Positions 1 to 5,593 of a stretch of 5,593 nt of DNA are shown here, in pieces. Every line of letters begins with the position of its first letter. Positions within the stretch are counted from its first letter, which is position 1. Below the pieces are notes generated by a model. It was not told the DNA's origin, did not search any database, and was given only the letters and a program-made list of their open reading frames with translations. This stretch comes from Actinomycetota bacterium (lineage in GTDB: Bacteria; Actinomycetota; Actinomycetes; S36-B12; UBA5976), in assembly GCA_009704345.1 (NCBI GenBank), contig WLEH01000086.1:1-5593 (forward strand), read 5' to 3'. A program made the position numbers and the translations under genes.

Positions 1-824
1 AGTATGTTCGTGCGGCAAAGCCAAAGTCTAGATTGCTGAGTCTTGAGGGTGGTTTTCATGGTCGCACCATTGGTGCATTAAGTATCACTGGACAAATAGA
101 AAAGAGAGAACCTTTTCAACCGCTATTGCAAAAAATTGATTTTACAGAACCCAACAATATTCGTAAATTGAAATCTATTAGTCGCAAAACTGGTGGTATT
201 TGGTTGGAGATTATTCAAGGTGAGGGCGGTGTGCTACCGCTTACAGATGATTACTTGTCATCAGTTTCGAAAAGAGCCTCGGAGTTAAAGGCGCTATTAG
301 TTGTTGATGAAGTACAAACGGGCATAGGTCGAACTGGAAATTGGTTCGCTTTTCAGGACACTGAACTAAAGCCCGACTTAGTGCCAATGGCTAAAGGCTT
401 AGGTGGCGGGTTGCCAATCGGAGCGTTGGCTATTTCCAAAGATTACAAATCAGCAATTAGGCCAGGTGGGCATGGAACCACTTATGGTGGAAATCCAATC
501 GCTGCTGCAGCTTCTTTAGCGGTATTGCAAACGATTGAGTCGCAAAATTTGCTTGAAAATGTAAATGTAATGAGTGATTTACTACGTATGGAATTATCAA
601 CGCTGCCAGGATTGAGTGAAGTACGTGGTAAAGGACTGTTACTTGGATTGGTTTTTGATCGTCCGATTGCAAAAGATATCGAATCTGCTGCCTTACATCT
701 CGGATTGCTCATTAATGCAGTTCGGTCCAATGTGATTCGACTTGCCCCACCATTAAATATTTCTAAATCTGAAACTCTTGAGGCTGTTCAAATTTTGCAA
801 TCTGCGGTTAAGCAGGTGGAATAA
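1..824 (+). CDS. argD: Acetylornithine aminotransferase, 3' part (5' end outside window)
   Basis: Class III pyridoxal-phosphate (PLP) aminotransferase that converts N-acetylglutamate semialdehyde to N-acetylornithine with glutamate as amino donor, in the cytoplasm. The frame is open from base 3 with no stop, and residues upstream of the first possible start (TTG at 33) still match the family (YVRAAKPKSRLLSLEGGFHGRT), so the TTG is internal and the gene begins left of the window. There are 273 codons visible; family members are about 400 residues, so roughly 125 are missing. Visible motifs are GFHGRT (51-68), the cofactor aspartate in VVDEVQTG (Asp codon 306-308), the PLP Schiff-base lysine in MAKGLGGG (Lys codon 393-395), the phosphate-binding GTTYGGNP (474-497), and the C-terminal NAVRSNVIRLAPP, which is typical of ArgD. 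Related ornithine or succinylornithine aminotransferases share most of these motifs; the adjacent argR, argG and argH settle the assignment. The stop overlaps the argR start by one base (TAATG). Confidence 0.95.
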   Translation, partial: YVRAAKPKSRLLSLEGGFHGRTIGALSITGQIEKREPFQPLLQKIDFTEPNNIRKLKSISRKTGGIWLEIIQGEGGVLPLTDDYLSSVSKRASELKALLVVDEVQTGIGRTGNWFAFQDTELKPDLVPMAKGLGGGLPIGALAISKDYKSAIRPGGHGTTYGGNPIAAAASLAVLQTIESQNLLENVNVMSDLLRMELSTLPGLSEVRGKGLLLGLVFDRPIAKDIESAALHLGLLINAVRSNVIRLAPPLNISKSETLEAVQILQSAVKQVE

Positions 825-1303
825 TGATTGATAACTCATTGCCAAATACTCGCGGTGCGAGACTCTCCGCCATCTCCCAATTACTGAATAAAAAGAAGTT
901 ACGGTCACAACGAGAGTTGGCGCAGGAATTAGCAAATCTCGGGATAGACGTTGCTCAACCGACTTTAAGCCGAGATCTAGATGATCTTTCTGTGACAAAG
1001 AATCGAGCCGGGTTTTATATTCTTGGCGTAGCAGAAGACATTACGTATCAACGACTTGGGAAAAGCTTGAAGGATCTACTGATTTCAATTGATGTAAGTT
1101 CACAATTATGTGTGCTGCGCACCCCACCCGGCGGCGCGCATTTATTGGCGGGTGCAATCGATCAAGCCAAGGTTGAGGGAGTTCTTGGCACAATTGCTGG
1201 CGACGACACCATCATGATGATCACCAAAGATGGCAATAGTGCTGCCAGAATTATGAATGAATTTTTAGCTATGACAGAGAACAGCAATCGAGAGAAGGAA
1301 TAA
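824..1303 (+). CDS. argR: Arginine repressor ArgR
   Basis: Arginine-responsive transcription factor, a hexamer in characterised family members, that binds ARG-box operators upstream of arginine biosynthesis genes when arginine is bound. The product has 159 residues, close to the 156 of E. coli ArgR, so it looks complete. The N-terminal winged helix-turn-helix spans about residues 10-68, with SQREL (28-32) and the recognition-helix segment AQPTLSRDLDDL (44-55). The C-terminal oligomerisation and arginine-binding domain (about 80-150) carries TPPGGAHLLAGAID (100-113) and the signature LGTIAGDDTI (121-130). Asp113, Asp127 and Asp128 correspond by motif to the arginine-contacting aspartates of E. 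coli ArgR. The ATG at 824 overlaps the argD stop, which suggests translational coupling; a purine-rich AGGTGG (814-819) lies 4 bases upstream. Autoregulation of the operon is likely from family knowledge, but the expected operator would be upstream of the window. No argF lies between argD and this gene. Confidence 0.96.
   Translation: MIDNSLPNTRGARLSAISQLLNKKKLRSQRELAQELANLGIDVAQPTLSRDLDDLSVTKNRAGFYILGVAEDITYQRLGKSLKDLLISIDVSSQLCVLRTPPGGAHLLAGAIDQAKVEGVLGTIAGDDTIMMITKDGNSAARIMNEFLAMTENSNREKE
1295..1299 (+). promoter_or_regulatory. Ribosome binding site of argG
   Basis: AAGGA lies 5 bases before the argG ATG at 1305, inside the last codons of argR. It supports the 1305 start; argG can therefore be loaded independently even though only one base separates it from the argR stop. 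Confidence 0.7.
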
Positions 1304-1304
1304 G

Positions 1305-2516
1305 ATGGCGAAAAATAGAGTGGTGTTGGCATACTCGGGCGGATTGGATACCTCGGTTGCCATTGGTTGGCTTGCAAAAGATCTAAACGCAGACGTTATT
1401 GCGGTTGCAGCCGATGTTGGTCAAGGTGGCGAGAATATGGAGGTCATTCGACAGCGCGCATTGGATTGTGGTGCAGTTGAATCAGTTGTGCTTGATCTCA
1501 AAGATGAATTTGCCAAGGAGTACTGCTTGCCAGCATTAAAAGCAAACGCTCTTTATATGGATAGATATCCAGTTGTTTCTAGTTTGTCCCGTCCGTTGAT
1601 CAGTAAACATCTAGTTACTGAGGCACAGCGCCATAAGGCAACAATAGTTTCACATGGCTGCACCGGTAAAGGTAATGACCAAGTTAGATTTGAAGTTAGC
1701 ATTGGAGCGCTTGACTCATCTCTCGATATTGTGGCACCGGTTAGAGATAGTGGCATGACTCGAGACAAGGCGATTGCTTTCGCATCAGAGAACAATTTAC
1801 CTATCGATGTAAACAAGAAATCACCATACTCGATTGATCAGAATGTTTGGGGTCGAGCAATTGAAACTGGATTCCTTGAAGATATTTGGAACGCACCTAT
1901 TGAAGATATTTATTCTTACACCAGCGCACCTAACGCAAGCAGCGCTCCTGATGAAGTTTTAATTTCATTTAAAGACGGAGTCCCAGTTGCAATTGATGGG
2001 AAGCCAGTTTCCATGCTCGAAGCGATTATGCAGTTGAACACGAGAGCTGGCGCACATGGTGTGGGGCGAATTGACATGGTGGAAGATCGACTAGTCGGAA
2101 TTAAGTCTCGCGAGGTATATGAAGCACCAGGTGCTATTGCGTTAATTACTGCCCATCAAGAACTCGCTAATGTCACCATGGAGCGAGAACTTGCTCGCTT
2201 TAAGCGCGGGGTAGATCAGCGATGGACAGAATTAGTTTATGACGGTCTTTGGTTTACGCCGCTGCGCAGAGCATTGGATTCATTCATTAATGAGGCTGAA
2301 ATAGGTGTGACTGGTGATATCAGAATGGAATTGCATGCTGGCAAAGCAACTGTGACTGGTAGACGCAGCGAACAGTCCCTTTATTCATTTGACCTTGCAA
2401 CCTATGACACAGGTGACACCTTCGATCAATCAATGGCTAAAGGATTCATCGAAATTTTCGGAATGACTACTAAATTGGCAGCCGAACGAGATCGAAAGTA
2501 TCGAAATGGCAACTGA
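1305..2516 (+). CDS. argG: Argininosuccinate synthase
   Basis: Cytoplasmic ligase that joins citrulline and aspartate using ATP (giving AMP and pyrophosphate) to form argininosuccinate, the penultimate step of arginine synthesis. The 403-residue product matches the roughly 400-residue common form of the family. The N-terminal ATP-pyrophosphatase P-loop is AYSGGLDTS (residues 9-17). HGCTGKGNDQVRFE (117-130) is the conserved nucleotide/citrulline/aspartate-binding segment, and SPYSIDQNVWGR (173-184) is the family signature leading into the synthase domain. The C-terminal part has the conserved VYDGLWFTP and the ending YDTGDTFDQ...AERDRKY, associated with tetramer formation in the family. All key motifs are intact, with no frameshift. 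It starts one base after the argR stop and its last 11 bases overlap the start of argH, so it belongs to a tightly coupled arg operon. Confidence 0.98.
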   Translation: MAKNRVVLAYSGGLDTSVAIGWLAKDLNADVIAVAADVGQGGENMEVIRQRALDCGAVESVVLDLKDEFAKEYCLPALKANALYMDRYPVVSSLSRPLISKHLVTEAQRHKATIVSHGCTGKGNDQVRFEVSIGALDSSLDIVAPVRDSGMTRDKAIAFASENNLPIDVNKKSPYSIDQNVWGRAIETGFLEDIWNAPIEDIYSYTSAPNASSAPDEVLISFKDGVPVAIDGKPVSMLEAIMQLNTRAGAHGVGRIDMVEDRLVGIKSREVYEAPGAIALITAHQELANVTMERELARFKRGVDQRWTELVYDGLWFTPLRRALDSFINEAEIGVTGDIRMELHAGKATVTGRRSEQSLYSFDLATYDTGDTFDQSMAKGFIEIFGMTTKLAAERDRKYRNGN

Positions 2517-3936
2517 AGAAGCTGGCAAACTTTGGGGTGGCAGGTTTAAAGATCCTGCCTCACCGGAGTTAATGGCTATTTCTAGATCAGTACATTTTGA
2601 TTGGCGACTAGCTAGATACGATTTATTGCAAACCATGACGCATACCTCAGCGCTGTTAGATGTAGGAGTTATTAGCGCAAGCGAATTCGATGCACTGAAG
2701 AAATTGATCAGCGAAATTTCGTCTGGTATTTCCGCTGGAAAAATCAATTATCAAGATCATGATGAGGACGTTCATTCGGCAATCGAACGAATTATTACTG
2801 AAGCTCTGCCCGATATCGGAACCAAGATTCGGGCAGGTCGTAGTAGAAATGATCAAATCGCTACTGACTTAAGGCTTTATTTACGAGATGAAAATCAAGA
2901 AATCGTTAAATTGGTTCTTCTGCTGATTGAAGCAATCTTGGCGCAGGCGGTAGCTCATGTTGACACACCAGCCCCTGGGTTTACTCACCTGCAGCATGCC
3001 CAACCGGTAACTCTCGGTCATGAATTAGCAAAGCATGCACACGCATTACTGCGAGATTGTGATCGGGCGATTGAAATAGATCGTCGGATTGCAATTTCGC
3101 CGTTAGGTTCAGGCGCGCTAGCTGGTTCAAATTTTTCGCTTAATGTTGAGAAACTGGCGGGTTTGCTTGAATTCAATAATGCCGCCGGGAACTCATTGGA
3201 TGCGGTATCGGATCGAGATTATGCAGTCGAATTGGTCTTTAACTTTGCCATGATTGGCATGCATCTTTCGCGCTTGGCCGAGGAGATAATCCTCTACACC
3301 ACGACCGAATTTGGTTTCGCCAAGCTTCATGATTCTTGGTCAACCGGTTCTTCGTTAATGCCACAAAAGAAGAATCCTGATATCGCAGAATTGACTCGCG
3401 GAAAAACCGGACGATTGATTGGTAATTTAGTTTCTATTTTAACCATGCTTAAAGCTCTACCGTTTGCCTATAATCGTGATTTGCAAGAGGACAAAGAATC
3501 TATTTTCGATAGCGTTGATCAACTAAAGTTGACATTGCCGGCCATGACAGGATTGATCACCACTTTGCTATTTGATAAAGAAAAAATGGCGTTGAGTGCC
3601 AACACTGGCCATGCTGCTGCAACAGATGTGGCAGATTACTTGGTGCGCAAAGGGGTCCCGTTCAAGGAAGCGCATCAGCTAACTGGTGAGTTGGTAATAC
3701 TTGCAGAAGCTATCGGGGTAGATATTAGTGACTTGGAATTTAGCCACTTTCAAAGTAAATCGGGATTTTTTGAACCTGATATTACTGAATTACTAAAAAC
3801 AACAGCTGTGATCTCGGCTCGCAGTTCAAAGTTAGGCACCGCTCCATTGTCGGTTTCGCGCCAAATCCAAGAACTGCACCAACAGGTGGATAGAATCAGA
3901 AACTGGACAAGTAATCCGTTAGTGCAGTTACCGTAG
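2506..3936 (+). CDS. argH: Argininosuccinate lyase
   Basis: Splits argininosuccinate into arginine and fumarate, the last step of arginine synthesis; a cytoplasmic homotetramer of the fumarase/aspartase superfamily. The product has 476 residues, within the usual 455-480 range. Motifs in order: N-terminal KLWGGRF (8-14), AGRSRNDQ (110-117, substrate binding), FTHLQHAQP (159-167, with catalytic-region Thr160 and His161), and the superfamily signature GSSLMPQKKNPD (281-292), whose loop holds the catalytic serine. The variant KIRAGRSRNDQIAT resembles actinobacterial ArgH. The start is forced: in this frame a TGA stands at 2464-2466, and between it and the ATG at 2506 there is no other ATG, GTG or TTG, while any later start would lose the WGGRF motif. 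The gene therefore overlaps argG by 11 bases; the sequence upstream has only a weak GAAAG, so translation probably depends partly on ribosomes finishing argG. Confidence 0.97.
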   Translation: MATEEAGKLWGGRFKDPASPELMAISRSVHFDWRLARYDLLQTMTHTSALLDVGVISASEFDALKKLISEISSGISAGKINYQDHDEDVHSAIERIITEALPDIGTKIRAGRSRNDQIATDLRLYLRDENQEIVKLVLLLIEAILAQAVAHVDTPAPGFTHLQHAQPVTLGHELAKHAHALLRDCDRAIEIDRRIAISPLGSGALAGSNFSLNVEKLAGLLEFNNAAGNSLDAVSDRDYAVELVFNFAMIGMHLSRLAEEIILYTTTEFGFAKLHDSWSTGSSLMPQKKNPDIAELTRGKTGRLIGNLVSILTMLKALPFAYNRDLQEDKESIFDSVDQLKLTLPAMTGLITTLLFDKEKMALSANTGHAAATDVADYLVRKGVPFKEAHQLTGELVILAEAIGVDISDLEFSHFQSKSGFFEPDITELLKTTAVISARSSKLGTAPLSVSRQIQELHQQVDRIRNWTSNPLVQLP

Positions 3937-3948
3937 CGCAATCTAAAC

Positions 3949-3954
3949 AGGAAG
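3949..3954 (+). promoter_or_regulatory. Ribosome binding site of tyrS
   Basis: AGGAAG sits 7 bases before the tyrS ATG (3962), in the 25-base gap after the argH stop. It is the best-spaced Shine-Dalgarno of the window and supports the annotated start. The gap is too short for a terminator hairpin and shows none, so tyrS is probably transcribed with argH. Confidence 0.75.
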
Positions 3955-3961
3955 TGAATTA

Positions 3962-5230
3962 ATGACGCCGATACTAAGTGAACTTCAGTCTCGCGGCTTA
4001 ATTCACGATACAACCGATGCAGATGAGTTAGCATCAGCGTTACAAAAGGGTTTGACGTTTTATGTCGGTTTTGATCCCACCGCGCCATCGCTTCATATTG
4101 GAAACTTGGTGCAAATTCTCACTGCCAAGCGGTTGCAAATGGCGGGAAATCGGCCGCTGGCATTAGTTGGTGGTGCAACCGGATTAATTGGGGATCCGAA
4201 AATGTCTGGTGAACGCACCTTAAACGAAGCGGAAGTAGTTGAAGAATGGTCAAATCGGCTGCGGTTACAGTTGGCTAAATTCTTTGAATTCAACGGTCCA
4301 CACGCAGCAACAATGGTGAATAACTATGACTGGACCCACGGAATTGATGTCTTGGAATTCCTCCGGGATATCGGTAAACATTTTTCAGTGAATCGAATGC
4401 TAGATCGAGAGGCTGTTGCTGCAAGGTTGGCTGGAGCGGGTATTTCATTTACCGAATTTAGTTATCAAGTACTGCAAGCGTACGACTATCTGCATTTACA
4501 CCGAGAATACAACGCGGTACTACAAACGGGCGGTAGCGATCAATGGGGGAACTTAACTGCAGGAACAGATTTAATCCGACGGGTTACTGGAAATATTGTC
4601 CATGCTCTTTGTACGCCACTTCTTACGAAGTCCGATGGTGGTAAGTTTGGTAAAACTGAAGCAGGAACTGTTTGGTTAGATCCTGAGCTAACTTCACCAT
4701 ATGCGTTTTATCAATTTTGGCTAAACACTGATGATCGGGATCTGGCCAAGATGCTCAAGGTTTTTTCATTCAAATCACTAGCCGAAATTGAAGAACTAGT
4801 GGCCGCATCAATTACGGAACCTCATCTGCGAATTGGTCAGCGAGCACTAGCGCAAGAGATGACGGCGATGGTGCATTCTGAGCAAGATATGCAACAGGCA
4901 GAAGCGGCAGCGGCGTTACTTTTTGGCAACGGTGACCTTTCAACTATTTCAGAACCAGCCTTGATTGCAGCTTTAGATGAAGCAGGATTAGTGGAAGTTA
5001 AGTTAGTTGCAGGGGAGTTGCCGTTGTTGCCCGATTTATTGGTGGCCGCTGGAATTGTGAAATCCAAAACAGAAGCCAGGCGAATGATTGGCGAAGGCGC
5101 GGCCTGGGTGAATAATCAGAAATGGACTGATGAAAATGCCAAGATACCGTTAGAAACACTGCTATTTCAGCGTTTTTTGGTGCTCAGACGGGGCCGGAAA
5201 ACCATCGCTGGAATAGAGATAATTGGCTAG
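3962..5230 (+). CDS. tyrS: Tyrosyl-tRNA synthetase
   Basis: Class I aminoacyl-tRNA synthetase that activates tyrosine with ATP and charges tRNA-Tyr; a cytoplasmic homodimer in bacteria. The 422-residue product fits the family (about 420). The Rossmann catalytic domain begins with FYVGFDPTAPSLHIGN, in which HIGN (residues 45-48) is the HIGH-class ATP signature with Asn in the last position. The tyrosine- and tRNA-binding region contains YQVLQAYDYLHL and TGGSDQWGN, and KFGKT (228-232) is the KMSKS-type loop of TyrRS. An anticodon-binding helical segment follows, and the C-terminal S4-like RNA-binding domain covers about residues 355-420 (LLPDLLVAAGIVKSKTEARR, then GEGAAWVNN). The gene follows argH by 25 bases and ends 12 bases before a strong terminator hairpin. 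The argH-tyrS neighbourhood is, from general knowledge, recurrent in actinobacteria. No T-box or other tRNA-sensing leader is visible upstream, so expression probably comes from the arg operon or a promoter I could not recognise inside argH. Confidence 0.98.
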   Translation: MTPILSELQSRGLIHDTTDADELASALQKGLTFYVGFDPTAPSLHIGNLVQILTAKRLQMAGNRPLALVGGATGLIGDPKMSGERTLNEAEVVEEWSNRLRLQLAKFFEFNGPHAATMVNNYDWTHGIDVLEFLRDIGKHFSVNRMLDREAVAARLAGAGISFTEFSYQVLQAYDYLHLHREYNAVLQTGGSDQWGNLTAGTDLIRRVTGNIVHALCTPLLTKSDGGKFGKTEAGTVWLDPELTSPYAFYQFWLNTDDRDLAKMLKVFSFKSLAEIEELVAASITEPHLRIGQRALAQEMTAMVHSEQDMQQAEAAAALLFGNGDLSTISEPALIAALDEAGLVEVKLVAGELPLLPDLLVAAGIVKSKTEARRMIGEGAAWVNNQKWTDENAKIPLETLLFQRFLVLRRGRKTIAGIEIIG

Positions 5231-5242
5231 ATTTGGCTTAGC

Positions 5243-5284
5243 TACCCCCCGGTTTGTCTCCTCACAAATCGGGGGGTATTGTTT
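5243..5284 (+). terminator. Intrinsic terminator after tyrS
   Basis: Arms TACCCCCCGGTTTGT (5243-5257) and ACAAATCGGGGGGTA (5264-5278) pair over 15 positions with only one G-U wobble, closing a 6-base CTCCTC loop; the tail TTGTTT follows. The run of six C-G pairs near the base makes it very stable. The U tract is short and interrupted by a G, but placement 12 bases after the tyrS stop fits the end of the arg-tyrS transcript. On the minus strand no T run follows the stem, so it looks one-directional. Confidence 0.88.
5254..5282 (+). promoter_or_regulatory. Possible rRNA operon promoter overlapping the terminator
   Basis: TTGTCT (5254-5259; 4 of 6 to TTGACA), a spacer of exactly 17 bases, and TATTGT (5277-5282; 4 of 6 to TATAAT) form a sigma-70/SigA-like pair. 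Initiation would fall near 5288-5290, after the terminator and just before the leader hairpin and boxA-like element, which must be transcribed to work. Both hexamers are imperfect and lie inside the terminator stem, so this is a positional inference. The true rrn promoter could instead be in the tyrS coding region or upstream of it. Confidence 0.3.
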
Positions 5285-5286
5285 CC

Positions 5287-5324
5287 CACTCGCCCTTAGT
5301 CTGGCCGCAAGGCCTGAATGAGTG
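5287..5324 (+). other. Leader hairpin with GNRA loop, boxB-like
   Basis: Inner stem GGCC (5303-5306) and GGCC (5311-5314) closes a GCAA tetraloop, extended past a T-T mismatch by two pairs. An outer stem CACTC (5287-5291) pairs with GAGTG (5320-5324). It stands directly before the boxA-like element, the order (hairpin then boxA) known from bacterial rrn leaders, where it belongs to the antitermination signal. The fold is seen in the sequence; the boxB role is inferred. Confidence 0.55.
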
Positions 5325-5330
5325 CGCGCT

Positions 5331-5355
5331 CGTACCTTGAGAACTCAACAGCGTG
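5331..5355 (+). promoter_or_regulatory. rRNA antitermination boxA-like element
   Basis: CCTTGAGAACTCAACAGCGTG within this stretch matches a sequence that I recognise as common in actinobacterial rRNA leaders and 16S-23S spacers, and resembles the Firmicute TTCTTTGAAAACT boxA region. In the family of rrn leaders boxA binds NusB and S10 and makes RNA polymerase resistant to Rho-dependent termination. It lies about 145-165 bases upstream of mature 16S. The TTGAGA inside it could look like a -35 box, but the nearest GATAAT (5355-5360) is only 12 bases away, so a promoter reading is unlikely. Confidence 0.65.
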
Positions 5356-5385
5356 ATAATGTCAATGCAAAGTTTTATTTATTTA

Positions 5386-5415
5386 AATCCCGTTTGTGGT
5401 AACACAAATTGGATT
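5386..5415 (+). other. Second leader hairpin with GTAA loop
   Basis: TTTGTG (5393-5398) and CACAAA (5403-5408) pair perfectly around a GTAA (GNRA-type) loop. The stem continues through a G-U pair and one mismatch into AATCC (5386-5390) with GGATT (5411-5415), for 12 pairs in all. It lies between boxA and 16S, in the part of the leader where processing structures usually sit. A protein or RNase III role is inferred only; the 3' partner of the usual 16S processing stem is beyond the window. Confidence 0.55.
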
Positions 5416-5443
5416 CCTTTGGGATTGATAGATGCTTTACGCA

Positions 5444-5459
5444 GATTAATTAATTAATC
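5444..5459. repeat. 16-base AT-rich perfect palindrome
   Basis: GATTAATTAATTAATC reads the same on both strands and is built from tandem TTAA/AATT units. It is 38 bases before the estimated 16S 5' end. It may be a low-complexity leader segment or part of a weak second promoter; nothing in the sequence shows a protein site. Confidence 0.6.
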
Positions 5460-5497
5460 AAGCACAACAGCAACTGTCATGCCAAGACAAACTAACT

Positions 5498-5593
5498 TTT
5501 ATGGAGAGTTTGATCCTGGCTCAGGACGAACGCTGGCGGCGTGCTTAACACATGCAAGTCGAACGATGAAGTTCCTTCGGGAATGGATTAGTG
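5498..5593 (+). rRNA. rrs: 16S ribosomal RNA, 5' end (truncated by window)
   Basis: The universal 5' sequence AGAGTTTGATCCTGGCTCAG occupies 5505-5524 (E. coli positions 8-27), which puts mature position 1 near 5498, give or take a few bases. It continues with the standard helix regions (GACGAACGCTGGCGGCGTGC, then ACACATGCAAGTCGAAC) and the actinobacterial-looking GATGAAG. The variable helix 6 is short: GTTCC and GGAAT (5571-5584) pair around a UUCG tetraloop closed by C-G. Only about 96 of about 1,500 bases are present, so placement below phylum is unsafe. It is co-directional with the arg-tyrS operon and separated from it by terminator and leader. Confidence 0.97.

Noticed and set aside
33..35. 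TTG as the start codon of the first gene
   Set aside because: The frame is open back to the window edge and the residues before the TTG still match ArgD, so this is an internal leucine codon of a gene cut by the window.
457..998. Minus-strand open frames of 71-82 codons across argD and argR
   Set aside because: They lie antisense to well-conserved coding sequence, have no recognisable motif and are shadows of the real genes.
3750..4088. 112-codon minus-strand open frame spanning the argH-tyrS junction
   Set aside because: It overlaps the conserved ends of two real genes, shows no family motif and has composition expected from reverse-strand reading.
5218..5223. GATAAT at the end of tyrS as a -10 box for the rRNA operon
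   Set aside because: No -35-like hexamer is found 16-18 bases upstream (the region reads GGCCGGAAA), and transcripts from it would meet the terminator before the antitermination element.
5222..5241. Imperfect tandem repeat TTGGCTAG / TTGGCTTAG at the end of tyrS
   Set aside because: Only two short, inexact copies; most likely chance or a tiny local duplication with no evident function.
5337..5360. TTGAGA ... GATAAT as an rRNA promoter
   Set aside because: The spacer is only 12 bases, and TTGAGA belongs to the conserved boxA-like leader element, which must itself be transcribed.
1..5593. Mobile element, CRISPR array, toxin-antitoxin or defence genes
   Set aside because: No transposase, integrase, spaced direct repeats, attachment-like repeats or unknown genes are seen on either strand; all coding space is core metabolism and translation.

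Overview
This window is a compact run of co-directional housekeeping genes from a bacterium, ending at the start of a ribosomal RNA operon. Everything that can be supported is on the + strand: the 3' part of argD (acetylornithine aminotransferase), argR (arginine repressor), argG (argininosuccinate synthase), argH (argininosuccinate lyase), tyrS (tyrosyl-tRNA synthetase), a strong intrinsic terminator, a structured rRNA leader of about 210 bases, and the first ~96 bases of 16S rRNA.

Organism: the 16S start (GACGAACGCTGGCGGCGTGC followed by GAACGATGAAG) and the leader element CCTTGAGAACTCAACAGCGTG are typical of Actinobacteria (Actinomycetota). The argD-argR-argG-argH order, with argH next to tyrS, also fits that phylum. 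Base composition, roughly mid-40s percent G+C by eye, is low for the phylum. Together with very tight gene packing this suggests a streamlined aquatic actinobacterium (for example the freshwater acI/Nanopelagicales type). The lineage is an inference from a short 16S stub; the phylum is much safer.

Layout: bases 1-824 hold the C-terminal two thirds of ArgD. The argD stop and argR start share a base (TAATG at 822-826), argR and argG are 1 base apart, argG and argH overlap by 11 bases, and tyrS follows argH after 25 bases with its own good Shine-Dalgarno. No terminator or convincing promoter is seen between these genes, so argD-argR-argG-argH-tyrS is probably one transcription unit. It ends at the GC-rich hairpin at 5243-5284. 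After it comes the rrn leader: a GNRA-capped hairpin, a boxA-like element, a second GNRA-capped hairpin with alternative pairing partners, a 16-base AT palindrome, and then 16S.

Function: ArgD makes N-acetylornithine, and ArgG and ArgH carry out the last two steps from citrulline to arginine. ArgR is the arginine-sensing regulator of the pathway, encoded inside the operon it probably controls. The ornithine carbamoyltransferase gene argF, which sits between argD and argR in several actinobacteria, is not there. TyrS and the rRNA operon tie the arginine cluster to translation genes.

I looked for an undescribed system and do not see one in the coding part: every gene is an intact, recognisable member of a well-known family (argD is cut only by the window edge). 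The least routine part is the 5231-5497 interval, where terminator, possible promoter and leader RNA structure are packed together.
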